Source of the DNA: Edolisoma coerulescens
Lineage: Eukaryota; Chordata; Aves; Passeriformes; Campephagidae
Length of the DNA: 64,000 bases
NCBI GenBank assembly: GCA_013397115.1
Contig: VWZW01006262.1
Coordinates: forward strand, 593,597 to 657,596
Direction of reading: 5' to 3'
How positions within the stretch are numbered: position 1 is the first letter of the stretch; the number at the start of each line of letters is the position of its first letter. This document shows, piece by piece, positions 1 through 12,900 of this stretch. A program made the position numbers and the translations under genes. The notes under the pieces are model-generated. The model had not been told where the DNA came from. It was given only the letters and a program-made list of their open reading frames with translations, and searched no databases.

Positions 1-3000
1 GGAACCTGAGAATATCATCTTCTCCCTTTCCACTAAGCTCCTCATGTCAAGAGGTCAGTAGTGATGTTACAGGGTCAATAGGACTCAATTTACATCCAGA
101 CAAATGGTAGTCATGTGCTGCCCGAGGAGGCTTTGACCTTTTGGACAGAAGTGGTTGTACTGCTTTTATGTTAGCCTAAAGAATTGAAAGGTGACAGCGT
201 ATGTTCCACTGAAGCACAGTTATGATTTTCTAAAATATTGTGAAACAGATTAAGATTCAGGGATTTAAATATACAGGTTCAAATAGGTGTAAATAGCTTC
301 TTCAGTGTAATTTGTTTCTCTGCAGTTTGTTCGTGATTCTTTATATGTATTTATGTACATAAAAAGCAACATATCCATCTAACACTTCTCACATCAGTCC
401 ATCTGTGCAGACCTTCTCAGACAGTCCTGCCTGAATGGAACAGGGCTCAAAGTCTACCTACCAGTCACTTTGCCCAAGTGGCCAAATCAAGTGTCCTTGT
501 AGAGCTCCTCTCCACTGAGAGAGACAGTAATTATGTATACATCAAGTATATTCCTGCCCAGAGCAAGAAAGCAGGTATTGTGGAGACCAATAAAGCCATA
601 TGCATGGTTCCAGTTCCTAGAAAGATGTCATTCTTAAGTTGGGTCCTCAGTGTGGGGTGTGTGTAGCCAAAATCCAGGCTAGCTTTGGCTGAACATCAAT
701 GGTGATTCCTGAACCTGCAAGGCAATATCAGTGATGTCAGCAAGGCATTTCTGACCAGTCTTTCCTTGCAATACCATTTCTTTACTCAAGTGCATATGAA
801 AACAACAACTGTTCATTTCTCTCTAAAATCTTTTTCTCTTGGTGGTGACAAAGATGAAAGCTGAAACATTGTAGAATTATGTTCTTACCATTGATTTTCT
901 TTTTATCACTTCCCACCATTCTTTTTATTCCTTCTTCCTACTGAGGTTGCAGAAATACCTTCATAAGCAATGAAGATACTTTCTACTTCAGGCAGAAATG
1001 CAAAGGCTGGAACTGAAAGAGTAACTTACTCAAACATTTATTTGTTATAACTTCAAAATGGAAGTTTTATCCTAAGTGAAAGATACTCTTACATGCTCTG
1101 TTGGACACCCTTATACTGTATATCTTTGCAGACCACTGTGTTCCTTTCAGTATGTAAAATTAGTTTTGTTTTTTAGCAGATTGTGAATGGAAGATTGTCC
1201 ATTCTCTTAGAGTCTGTGAATCACGTTTTGTCTTGGATTTGTTTGTTAATAGAAAATTCTCTAAAAGAATAATTTTCCTTTTTCTTTTTCTTCTTTTTTG
1301 TTTGCTTGTTTTGTTTCATTTTAAGTTGGAAGCACCAGTTGTTTGCTTAGGGGGCTGACAGTCAGCTGGATGAAATCAGTGTTTGAAAGAAGTGGCTGGC
1401 AAAAAAGCCCTGTGCAATAATGATGTGTTTAGGAAAACCACTGGAAACAAAATGTTTATTGCCTCTTTAAATGTATGTTTATATATAGCTTTAAGTGGTT
1501 CATCTTACTTCATATGTGCAACACTTGTTTTTAATTTTGTATTATCAAGAAAGCTGCAGTAAGTCACTAATTTAAAAAATGTCATTTTAACTTGAATGAT
1601 GGAAATCCAGATTAGCAACTCAGAGGAAGAACACAGAGATTTTACTGTGTGGAACCTGAGCCATACTTATTAAATACTGATTATGGTGTTTCGATTCTTT
1701 GAAAAAAACCCTAGTCTGCCATATTGGATATATAATATTATTGCTATGGTGCTTGTTCATCTCTCTCTTCGGATATGATGGGGTGAAATTTCACAGTCAT
1801 ATTTTACATAATGTCAGAGAGCTTGAAGCTCAGTCTCTGCTACGTTATGGATCCCTGTTTGTATTGGGATGTCCGTTCCAGCTGTGTCGGTTGAGAGGCT
1901 GTTTCGAAGCTGATCCCTTTTCAGTCACAGTGGGCAAGGTGGGCCCTGCATGGTGCTTCTGATGCTTCTGACTTCCGTGGTGCAGGCACGGGGCAGGGGA
2001 GGGTGATTTCTGGCCATTATTTACCCAGTTGGTGGTACCGCCCCAGCAGCTGGACTAGAACGATCGTGGGGGTTAGAACGATAGCACAGACTTGCTTTTA
2101 TCCTTCTCCCAAGCCAGAAGAAAGCTTTGGTTTTAAGGACTGTACTTAACAAAACTACAGAATGACTGTCAGGAATGTGCTTTTTCTTCTTTTGAGTGCT
2201 CACGTTAAGATTTTTATTTTTTTTTCCATTAAAAAAAAAAAAACCTTGCCGTATGTGCAGCTTAGTGGAAGAACTGTTGAACTTCTCTTAAGCTTGTTTA
2301 TGGCTTGGGATTTTGGACATGTTTTGTTACTATTGTTTGAAATCAGCACCTGAGTCTTTCCAACTCTGTTTGAAGTTTCTCAGAGATTTTTTCCCATACA
2401 TAGACATTATTTTAAAACTTCCCAGTGTCAGCTGCTTCCAAATCAGTCTCCTTACATGTAGCACAATTTTAAAAAATCATTCTGAAATCAATTGGAAAAT
2501 GCAGAGTGAACAGTTCTCTCAGTCTTGTGACACAGAGGAGCCTGTGAGTAGATTAAATGTTGAATCCTGGGAACATGTGATGGTGGAGGGAATAGTAAAT
2601 GTGTGGTTGCATGATTCCCTTAAGAACATGTAGCACGGCTCCAGAGCCATGTCAGGGAAGCAAGTGTGCACAAAATTGTATATATGATGAGTGTAATATT
2701 TATATCTCCTCAAGGAGAGAGCACTGCATTAAATGTAAAGCTACTGTAAAAGAAATCTGCTGTACTTATTAGGCTTGCTGAAAAGCTTCAGTAAGTGTCC
2801 TTAATGTAAGCTAACTTTGATTGGAGTATTGTTTTTATATTTCTTCTGTAAGTTCAGGTCCCTTTTCAGTATAAATAGTCATGCATCTGAAACATTTGAA
2901 CTGGTATTCATCTGCTGTTTCCCTGTCTGAGCACCGCTATCTGATCAAACCAATATTTTTTAATTATGTATTTATAGGCAGATGGGAGAATAGTTTACAG

Positions 3001-4903
3001 TCAATGTATGATCTTCTCTGCAAATCTTGGAATATTGTGTTGGGGTTTTTTTTAATATTGCCTTATCAGTTTCTTTTTTTTATTACTGATGACTTCATTC
3101 TGTTTGAATTCAATGCTTCAGTTTCTTTGGGGTAAACTAATAGATTATGTATGCGATATTTGCACAGTGCTGATTGAATTCATCTGGTGAGTTTGAATGT
3201 GGTTCATATATTCACATAATTGTCAGGAGCCAACTTGAAATTCAGAACTGTTTCATGAGCATTGCACAGGGCATCGTATTTATCTCACTTTACTCAGGAG
3301 TGGGTAAAACTTTCATGGTAAGCTAGAATGCAGCTCTTTCAAAAGCCAATGTCTTTTACATTTGTGCCTATAAACTGGTGGAGAAAAAAAAATTGTGGAG
3401 CTTTAACTGTATCCTGAAAATATGAAGTGGATGTATTGACCAGCCCTCTTCCTACCTGTCCCCTTCACTTTTCTAACACATTCCGAACCTGCTGGCCATT
3501 TTTGACCAGACTTGACTGGTGACTTGATGTTCCAGAGATACTGGCACACGAAGTTTCACGAAGTGAAAATAAGCAGCCTGCTAGAGAGGCCCAGATGAAT
3601 GCTCTTGCTGGGGAGAAACACTGCAGTGTGAACCATTATCAGACACGAGAGAACCCACAGGAGAGAAGCACAGGAAATCAGACTTCACGGAGCTGCTTGT
3701 TTCCGCAGAGATTATGCTTGTGTTTTCACACTAATCCAGATGGATAACTTTCCATGTGCTGCTATCTTTCATTCAAATGTTCCTACTCATTCTCATGCTT
3801 AGGGTTTGTAGTTTAATACTGCGTGGCAGAGGTTTACCAAAGCAAAATCTGTCAGGCCCTGTCTTGTAATATATATAATCAGCTTGAACTCTGCAGCACC
3901 ACTTCCACTTGCTGGCTCAAAGGGTTTGAGCAGAAGGAAGTTCACCTACCAGAGATCTACAGTCAGTAGAACCTAGGCTCCTGTTACTGTCTCTTACAAT
4001 GTATCAATCTCAGACTTAATTTTAAAAGCGGGGAGAAAACCCAATGTGTGTGGTATTTTCAGATTGCCTCTTCAACCAAAGTGCCTAGAGGTAGAAAGTG
4101 GGTATGTGGCCATTAGACCACTGGTGACAGGTGCTATACAGTTTGCAGAGAGCTGCAGGGAGCCAGATTGGCTGGAATCAAGCTAGACCTATTGCCTGTC
4201 AGTATTTCCCTCCTAGCTGGTGCTGCTTTGGGCAATGTTGTTGGCAAAGCAAAAGGGACAATAGTTTGGGCCTTATCTGTATGTTAGCAGCCCTCATTAA
4301 ACACGTTATCTGTACTCACAAATAATGTCAGGGGATTTCACAGGTATTGTACTGCTCATGAGCTACGGACCAAGCTTCACTGTTCTAAGTGATAGTCCCC
4401 ATTAGCTAGACCTCAGTTTCACTGTTTTGCAGACTGGAATGGTTCTCCACTATTTGACAAGAATTCATGCAAGGAACAGAGGCGTTTATCTGTGGAAGGA
4501 ATAAAGGTGAAGAGGGAATATACTTTTTTTTCCTCTCGGTAGTCCACAGAGTTTGTGCAAGCTTTCTGCATTGTCTTGGCAGATGATGAGAAAAATTTCA
4601 TATGCTCTGGAAAATTTCAGTAAGTCAGCCAGAGAAGATTGAAACCTCTGGGACTTTGTAGAGTGGATGGATAACTTAGGCTTCAGGAAAGGAAGTAATT
4701 TGGTTTTTCGTGGAAACATACTGATGCCACAAATAAACATTTCCAATCGTGACTGAGTATTTAGTTGCATTTGCAGCCTGCATGGAGTTTCTCTTAATTG
4801 GTAATTAATTTTGAACCAGCTGTTAGATACTAGAAACTAAGTATTATTGAGTTGATAGGTTTATGTCCAATATTTTGTATGTGCTGTCCAAATTCAGTTT
4901 GCT

Positions 4904-5001
4904 ATGCAAATCCTATAAAAGGCTTCCCTAGGTTCTGGCATACTCATAGTGGAGTGCGATGTAGCAAGATGCTCCACGAGGTCTGTGCTCAGGTGAATAA
5001 A
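4904..5001 (+). promoter_or_regulatory. Octamer + TATA-like cluster, with AATAAA downstream
   Basis: An exact octamer ATGCAAAT lies at 4904-4911. Two bases later comes TATAAAAG at 4914-4921. A donor-like CAG/GTGAAT occurs at 4990-4998 and AATAAA at 4996-5001, about 80 bases past the TATA motif. This order could be a cryptic promoter with a short first exon. It could also be the U3/R part of an old solo LTR, since LTRs carry TATA and then a poly(A) signal. No clear LTR ends or target duplication were found, so chance is also possible. Confidence 0.25.
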
Positions 5002-5750
5002 TCTCTTTCTCTGTAGTCCACTGGTGGTGAGGCAGAGTTAAGGTTGTAGATTAAGAGAATAGATGGTGATGTGCTGCAATAACAATGATCTGAGTTTAGG
5101 AGCAGCCACAAATTAATTGTATAATTAATAATTCCCTGTGAATGCCAGTAAATGCTACTTAGCCATACAGTCAGTACTCACCCCAGTGCTGACTACAGCA
5201 GGGCTGGAAATAGCTGCAGGAAACTTTCAATTTATTCATTTTAAATATGAGCAAAGTTTTTTGAATTCTTAGCCATTTTTGGGATTTTATTTAATACTTC
5301 CTGGTTATAGCTTGAGCTTCCACAGTTGTACAAGCCCAGCTGTAAGGTTTTAGAAGGCTCACTCGGGTCAAAACCCTCAGAAAGGCATGTGTTTCACTTG
5401 ATAAACTAAGCAACTCCACTGGATTTACCAGAGCGGTTTGCAGTGTATGCAGTTCTGCATACAATGAGTCTTTGTGGATTACTAAGTGAATTACTGTTTA
5501 ATTACCACTTTAAAAAGATGGTGTCAAGATTTAATAGTGGGCTTTCCCATCTCTCTTGCTTCCCCTGGCTTTTCATGGCTGATGTTTGAGTTCTTTGTAT
5601 AATTGGGAGGGAGATTGATTTTTTTTATGAGACAAAACTTTTCTGTGCTTGTCTGTGAATAATAGTTTATTCTTTACCTAGAACGTATGTAATTTTAGGG
5701 AAATTCCACATTTAGCATGGGAGCAAAAGGAAACATTTTTTGTCAGCTTA

Positions 5751-5770
5751 TCATCATCATCATTATTATT
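5751..5770. repeat. Short trinucleotide repeat (TCA/ATT)
   Basis: Consecutive TCA/ATC triplets run into ATT triplets. It is a simple low-complexity tract inside the intron, with no sign of function. Confidence 0.7.
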
Positions 5771-6097
5771 AAAATATGATAGTCATTTATAGCTGCTCAC
5801 AGGAATGTTAAAAGTTTTCTTGTGCTCCCCCATCTGTCTGCATCCATCTGTTGTCTCTTGTCTTGTACAGGAATTGTTAAGTTCTTTGGACAGGGACAGC
5901 CTTTTTTAAAAACAGGGATCAAGTTCACAATTAGCAGCTTTGTCAATATAAGAAAGCAAAAATAAGGCTGATATGGGCCGGTGGGAACTATGCAAATCAG
6001 GAAAATTAAACATAATCTGTTTGTCTCGGGTGTGTACCTGGTGTCAGATATGCGTGTTCATGGGAGTTTTATTTAGATTTTTTTTTTTTCCCCTCAG

Positions 6098-6233
6098 TGG
6101 CTGCACAGGTGGGGGGAATGCTGATCGTATCCAGAGGTTACGGAAGGAGTACCACCAGGCCAGGCGGGAGGGCTTGCCCTTCTACGAGGACGACGAGGGA
6201 AGGACACAGCTGTCTGACTACGACCAGCGCTGG
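6098..6233 (+). CDS. PARD3B: PARD3B exon A (C-terminal region, DRIQRLR segment)
   Basis: This internal coding exon belongs to a Par-3 family scaffold. Par-3 proteins organise cell polarity at junctions and the cortex through an N-terminal oligomerisation domain and three PDZ domains; those parts lie upstream of the window. The exon encodes about 45 residues, with NADRIQRLRKEY near the start, a basic QARREG stretch, then an acidic YEDDEGR stretch, ending in DQRW. PAR3 has a matching DRIQRLRQEF segment in its C-terminal third. The acceptor follows a T/C-rich tract, and the donor is TGG/GTAGGT at 6233-6239. The exon ends in phase 0. A second AG at 6107-6108 could instead start the exon at 6109. 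The two choices imply different upstream phases, so only one can fit the frame. PARD3B rather than PARD3 is chosen from the sequence of all three exons together. Confidence 0.87.
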
Positions 6234-6816
6234 GTAGGTCCACAATGGGATCCAAAGTGCTTTTACAACATTCAGAGTTAGCAGAAGGTGCTGATTTGTT
6301 TGAATTTCCAGAAATCCTGTATCAGTTCAACATGAATTTAGGGAGCTCATAGGAATGGAGAAATCCTTAATGCCAAAGAAAATGTTAATAGTGAGAACTT
6401 GGCTAAAATTAACTTGTCGGTTCACTGTGTTTGATTTAGGCCCAGGTTTCCTCCTTTGAGCCCAAGACAGAGAGTCACTGCCAAACTTTGTCACATGTGG
6501 TAGCACCAGGGCTTTTCAAATGGATTTATGGTGCTCTGGCTGTTCATCCAGTGATTCTCTGGGTTAACAAGAGCATTAGAAGAGTAGACTCCCACTGTGC
6601 TTAGCTGCAAAGTGGGAGGGAAGAAACAGAGGCATGTCTGTCCTACCCTTCCTTCTGCACACGGGACAGTAGCAAGCTGGCCATGTTACAGCCTTTATAA
6701 CTTCAGTAAGATGAAAAATGTAATCATTTGCTCCTCTGCCATCAAAAGATCTTAAAATATTCTACAAACACTATAGAACTGTTACAGGCATGGTGTATTC
6801 CCTGTTTTTCATCTAG

Positions 6817-6873
6817 GACTCGCACTACACAGAGACATATGAAGAGTGTCTTCTCCCCACTAATGAAGAGTAA
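6817..6873 (+). CDS. PARD3B: Candidate alternative terminal exon of PARD3B
   Basis: A good acceptor (pyrimidine-rich CCTGTTTTTCATCTAG, ending at 6816) precedes an open frame in exactly the phase left by exon A. Splicing exon A to it would add 18 residues, DSHYTETYEECLLPTNEE, and then TAA at 6871-6873. The tail is acidic, with two prolines/threonines near the end. A canonical AATAAA at 6934-6939 lies 61 bases after the stop, and T/G-rich sequence follows. The intron would be 583 bp, unlike the 20 kb one used for exon B. The resulting protein would lack the ERQYASLPR and RQDVPPSP segments. Acceptor, phase and poly(A) signal are seen directly; real use is inferred. A chance arrangement is the main alternative. 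Confidence 0.5.
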   Translation, partial: DSHYTETYEECLLPTNEE

Positions 6874-6965
6874 CCTATAACCTGTAGAAGCAGCAGAGAT
6901 TAAATCAACAGTGCCAGGTTTTTGAATGTGTTAAATAAATGCAACAGCGTAGTCTATGGGTACTC
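6874..6965 (+). other. PARD3B: Putative 3' UTR of the alternative terminal exon
   Basis: This is the sequence from the TAA of the candidate short isoform to the expected cleavage zone. It is short and AT-rich, as is common for intronic polyadenylation exons. The end position is an estimate, placed about 20-30 bases after AATAAA. Confidence 0.4.
6934..6939 (+). terminator. AATAAA poly(A) signal of candidate short isoform
   Basis: Canonical hexamer 61 bases after the stop of the candidate alternative exon. A moderately T/G-rich stretch (CTGCCTGTGCAAGTTTTG) follows 35-50 bases later. Confidence 0.45.
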
Positions 6966-9900
6966 AAGAGCTCTGCCTGTGCAAGTTTTGAACTTGGACT
7001 CTGTCTCTTTAGAAGTAATTGTAATCAACCAGCATTCAAAAATGTAAAACATTTTATCAAACTTTGATAAAATGCAATTTATGCTAAATTCAAAATTTTA
7101 GTTTAAAAAAAGACAGAATTATGTTAAAATCTTAAGAATCTATATACATCTGAAGTTTGAACTAACCTTGGTTTTAATGTCTCCAGACTATCAGTGTGAA
7201 GCTGAAGTGAAATCTGCAATGACTGGGGCTATTGTACAAAAAATCCTATGCAAGACTAGACTTTATTGCAATCACAGAGAGATACAGAGTTAAAAGGCGT
7301 GTTTTTACATAAATTATCATATATATTTGTTCATTAACTCCAAAACTGTTGTTGTGTATATTATTCTGATTCAATTACTAAAGTGTCATCTTCAGTGAAA
7401 TAATTCTTTCCTTCGAGCAGTTAACTTTAATCCACTGCCTTAAATTTTGTGACCCAAATTTGTGAGTCAATGTGTCTGCCATTCTTCTTCTGAATTGCTT
7501 TTGTAAACTAAAATAAGAGTATACATCAAATGTGTCTTTTTATTGAAATTCTGTGTTGTGGTAAGTGTCCTGACAGGCCTCAGACTGGGTCAGTGCTACC
7601 TCTTCAGCAGCCTGAGGATTTCTACTTCTTATCTGAAACTGATAAAACTTTATTAATGCTCAGATGAGGTTGAGATTTATGATCCAGTGTAGTTTCACAA
7701 GATTCACAAAGGTTTCTTCTAGGTAATCCTCTCTAAGCCTTTCCTGTTCGGTATAATGCCCAGAGATTACTGATTTCCAAAGCTTTGCTTTTCCCGTGAG
7801 GCATGTTGTCCTTAATCAAAGCACCTGAAAGGGTGCTTAAAGTATTTCAATCTCGAAATTATTCACAATAGTGGCACCAGGGTTATTGCTTTTTGTCCTT
7901 CCCGTGCAGACTATTTGTAAATAGTTTTGTTGTGAGGAACAGCAGTCTGCTCAAAAATCAGAGTTTCCCTTGAGGGCTTTAGTACTCTGAAGTTTGTTGC
8001 TGCAACAGTTCTTCTTGTTGAAGTGGTTTATAAATTTCAAAGACTTCTGGTCTCTTCATTGCAAGAATGTCACCCATTGGTCCATCCAGCCGTGCTTTCA
8101 TAGGCACTGTCTTCTAGCCTGGAAAATACTGCAGCCACAGCTTGCTCTCTTTCAACTCATGGCTGATAGTTCTACTCCTGCATGTAGTTTTACCCTTAAA
8201 ATACCTATGTTATAATCTACAGAGATGGAAAAGAAAGAACAAAAATAGAATCAAAATATTAAAAAGAAAACAGATGTCTCAAAGCATCTTGCCAGGAGAG
8301 TCCTCAAGATAGTTTTTAAGCAATGCCATCGTTCCCACCTTGGGCAGCTGACCCTCAGCAGTACTGTGGTAACACAGATTGAACAACAGCTGATTTTTTT
8401 CCACCTTCACTTATCAGTAAAGAGATATGCTGATGACTAATTGCATAATTGTGAATAAATAAAAACTTACTCTAATCTTCAGGATGTCAAGTGTTTCTTT
8501 AAAGAGACAACAGACAGCTGAGGAGGAGGAAAACCTTCTGCTAGAAGTTTTCTTTCTTCCCGCAGGAGGTTATGGCACCAGGGAAGCTGCAGCTGGAAAA
8601 GAAATGCTGGGTCTCTGTATTTTTAAGACTCGATTAGTCCTTTCCTTACTTTTCTCAGTCAACTGTTTTACCTAAGCCAACTTTCCTATAAGATGTCTTT
8701 CTAATGCACAGCAGCTGCTGTAATCACTTCCCACCATCTCATGAAACATGCAGATAAGTTGGGAAAAGCAGAGGATAATTTGAGAAGACACTATCCCGTC
8801 GCAAATCAGCAGCCTCAAAAATGGACCCTGGGTCTTGTCCTCCAAAATAGTATCTGAGAACTCATGAGGCAAATTTCTATCTGATAAAGCTGACATTGAC
8901 AAGTGGCCTTTAGCTGACACTGTAATGGGACAGAATTTCTAATAGAAGGGGTACTTCTAACAATCTACTTTTTTTAAGTGGGATAAATCAAGTTAAAGTG
9001 CAGAGCCGGCTGAAAAGCTAGCATTGTAAGGGAAAATGATCTCATGACAGGCAATTGGGATCCATAAATGTTTTAAAAATAAGGTCAAAAATTCATTTTA
9101 AATAGGCCTGCTATTCTCCCATCATCCATTCCTCCCCCCTGCATCCATTTTCCAGTTCTCCTCTGTTCTTCTCATCTGTTGCTGGATGAATTTTTTGCTC
9201 TCTTGCGCCTTCATTCTGCTTTCTCTTCCCCACAGTCTGTTCCTTTTCTTTTTGTAAGGAACTGAATAATTCAGTTTAGTGTGTCTCCATAAACAGACAA
9301 ATGTATGTAGCACTGTCTCTGCTGTAGAGCCAGATCCTTTAAAATTCTTTTCCAGTTCCATTGTGCTTTGGTTTGTTGTCAAGTTTTGCATCCTTTGGAC
9401 TTTCTCCCCACCATCATCTACCCCCTCTTTTGAGGTTTATAACTAGGATAAATGATAAAGCAGATTCTGTATGGTGGCTCACAAGGCTTAAAGTAAACCT
9501 CAGCTAGTTAGCCAAAGTACAGGCTGATAAGTATAAATATTGTCTAGGAAAATGAATGCCTTTTGTTGTCAGTGTAAAATGAGATTACCCTAAAATTTTC
9601 TGACAGCTAGGGAATATTGGGATGTATCAGCTCTAAAAAGGGTTTAGGCATGTGCATACATGCTCATGTCTTAGTGGGACATCAGATATTCAAAGCACTC
9701 ATGAACATACCCAATAAAAACCTAATCCGGGTCTCCCGAATGAGGCAGATGTTTATGTACTATTATCATAGCTGCAGTATCAGTCAGACCCTGAAAGCAC
9801 CGTGTAAGAATAAGCTGCAAGAACTTAGTCTCTCTTGGAGCTGGAAGGCTTTTTCACGGGCAGTCTTTTCCAGGGCTTTTGAGTCACAGCCTGATAGCAG

Positions 9901-12900
9901 ATCATGAGAAATAGCTGAGGAGCTGTCAAGACAAAGCCATGCAGTTAGCATCTGCACTTGTGTTTAAGGGCGTTTAAATAATGAGGAATTAATCATCTAT
10001 TTGAGGATTTACTTGGATTGTCTTACAGTCTTTGTACAAATCCAGTTACTTAAAACATCAATTCTTTCCTTCAGGATGGCAGTAAATCCTTGAAACTTTA
10101 TCTTTTTAATGTACATTCAAGGACTGCATGTAACACCGGCCACATTGCAAATAGTTCTTCACCTGTTAGTGACCACATCAGCTTCACCGTACAGAACCTT
10201 GTGTTAACTGGTTCTAAAAGCCATTTCCTTATTTGCAGATCAGATTTGCAAGCTTGTAAATAACCTAAAGATACAAGAAAACCTGTCTCTGGATACTGGA
10301 TGTGAACATTCCAATTGAAACAAACCTGTAATGTACTGAGTTTTGTCAGTTCCCAGTTGAGAGTAGGAAAGAAGAATCATGCCTGTGTGTGTTAAAGGCC
10401 ACGTACTTTATTGTGTGCCTGGCAGGATTCCAAGCCTAAATCTCAACAAGAACAAAGAAAGGAGCATTAATAACTGCATTATTTTTCCATAATGTGTCAA
10501 AGGGTTCTGTGCTTCCTTCAGGATGAATAAGGAGCTGTTTGTACTTTTCATGATCAATTAATTCCAGGTTCAGGATGTTGCATTTCAAATAGGTTAGGCT
10601 CCTAAAACACACAAACGTTTGTGTTGGACTATGGTTAGAAACCAGAATTCCATCTTCTAGAATAGTAACATTCCTGTCTTCTAGCGCAATGGGAGAAGCT
10701 GACAATTTTATGTGAAACCATATAGCAGAAACTGATGCAAATTCCAGACTTTCTGAGTCCACAGACTATTAGTAGAAAACATAATACAATGAAGTATTTA
10801 AAGTATAGCTGCTTTGAAAAATACAGGTCGGAAGTATTTGTTGTTAGAATACTAATTAAGAGGGTACACAAAACATTTTATTAGAATGTATGATTAACTT
10901 ACTGATCGAGAACTTTTTATGGTTCCAACTTATCTCTGCTTAATGACGGTTTCAGATTGGGATGTATTGTACAGAGCTGTTCTAACTAAGCAGAGTGATT
11001 TTGAAATTTACAGGCCAGCTTTTGGGGGTAGTTTTGGGGGGAAATTATTTGGGAGAAATCCCTGCCAAACCTCATGTGAAAAATAAACTATTCCAAATGG
11101 CACATGCAAGGAGAGCCAAATTCAATTCCATTAATACTAGTAATAAAGAGTGACTTCTATAACTTGTTTGGAATCATTCCTACTTATACAAAGGTTAGAT
11201 TTGGCACAGATTATCTGAACCAGAGGGGAGTCTGAAATGCTCATGTCTTCACGCATACACTTTGTACATGCTCTCATTTACCAGGGGAAACAGTTCTGGT
11301 GCCATATGTCGTCTTATCAAAGCTCATTGGTACTGTTTATACCCTACAATATTATATGAATTCCAGAAATACCTCATGCCATCTATTCCACAAGGTGCCC
11401 CAGCATACAGCTGGGTTTTGTTGTTTTTCAGTGCAGGGGGGTCATTCTGAGGAAGACAAACACTAAGCATTTCTCTTATTTCATACAAGTTGTTGAAAGA
11501 AATCAGACAAAAACATGTGGTGCTGCCAGGCTGTGGCTGTCCTTGCAGGCTCACAGTACTGAGAGATTCCAAATGTGCCAGCAATCATGTCCCTTGCAGT
11601 TAGGACAGGTTCTTCTGATATTGCCCAAATGGAGGATTTGAGAGGGGCATTGCAGAGATCATGACAACTGCCATGGATCAACTTGATATGATATGAAGGG
11701 CCCTAGAGGTTTTCCATTGTATATATTTTGCTTAATTTGCCAGTGTTAAGGGAGGCAAGAAACAAATCTCTAACTGATAATTATACTGATGAGGGGAGTT
11801 TGTGAGCAGGTAATCCATGCTGTTTAGTATGCTGAACAGTTACTGTGTTTGAGCACATAGCCCACAGCTCTGCAGCTTTTATCTGTGGGCTTTTTAGTCT
11901 GTGGGGCACAGAAAACAGGCACAAATGACCTTTTTGGAGCGAGGCTATAATCTGGCTTGACTGCAGTTCTCAGTAGTAGCTGGGTCTTCGCAGTTTGCTT
12001 CGGGTTTGGCAAGCTCCTGCCAGTATAGGCTTCAACAAGTTTCTGTCTACTTGTTGGTCATTCTGTAGACAAGGGATTGTGTGGCCACTTTCCCTGAGCA
12101 TGTGTGCACACTCTGCCAGTCTCAGGCCAGCGTCACATAGGGAAGCTGGAAGAGGACTGAGATTTTAACACCGAGCCTTCGCACGTGGGGCTGCCAAAGC
12201 CAGTACTTTGCACCCTGAGCTTGCCCTTGCTCACCCCCAGTGATGCTTCTCTGCGACAGCTTGGTCCCGACACCCAGCAGCTCAGTGCCCCACACGCCAA
12301 TGGAATTAAATGCAGCTGCTCCTGGGTCTGACTACAAGGGAGGGGGAAAGTAGGCTTCCTTTTAAAATTGACCTCCTCTTCCTCAGGCCATTAGTAAGAG
12401 GCCTGCTTCAACTTCTGGAAAGGGGCCCCAGTTTAAACACTCATTTTTTAATCACAAGACAAGTCTGTAATGCCACTGAAATTCATGTCTGAAGCTAAGC
12501 ATGCACTTAGGTATTTATTGGATCAGGCCTGAAATCAGGCCTCAAACCTGACCCCCTTTAGGCACAAGCTTTGGCCTTTACTACCAGGTATCCGGTGCAT
12601 TTGTCAAATAGATGCTGACATGGTTGACTTCTTTTTCAGTTCTTACAACTTAATTTCCCTGGGTCATGTTCATGTTCAGTGTTGCTGATTAAAAAGAAAT
12701 CTCTTCCCTAAAACATACCAATGATCCAAGGACTTGCCTGGCTACTGCTGTCCCAGACAGCCTCCCCTTTTCTGAAGATGCTGGTCACTGTCCAGCTCTG
12801 CCTGCTAGGGATAATATCCTGCTAAAACAGAGAGTGGTTTGGACAAAGAACTGCAAAATTTGTCCATTTAACATCAGGGAAAGCAGAATGACCTCAGTGA

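Larger units (their letters stand above)
1..6097 (+). other. PARD3B: PARD3B upstream intron (3' part)
   Basis: This is the downstream part of the intron that precedes exon A; its 5' end lies outside the window. It ends in a long pyrimidine tract followed by CAG at 6095-6097. I found no Par-3 family coding segment in it. The short open frames here have no splice context or recognisable product. It holds an octamer plus TATA-like cluster near 4904-4921 and a short ATC/ATT microsatellite near 5751. Intron status is inferred from the exon A acceptor and the known large introns of this gene. Confidence 0.75.

Noticed and set aside
6234..6281. Read-through of exon A into the intron, adding 15 codons to a stop
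   Set aside because: The GTAGGT donor is strong and the added residues show no family match; it is ordinary intron sequence.
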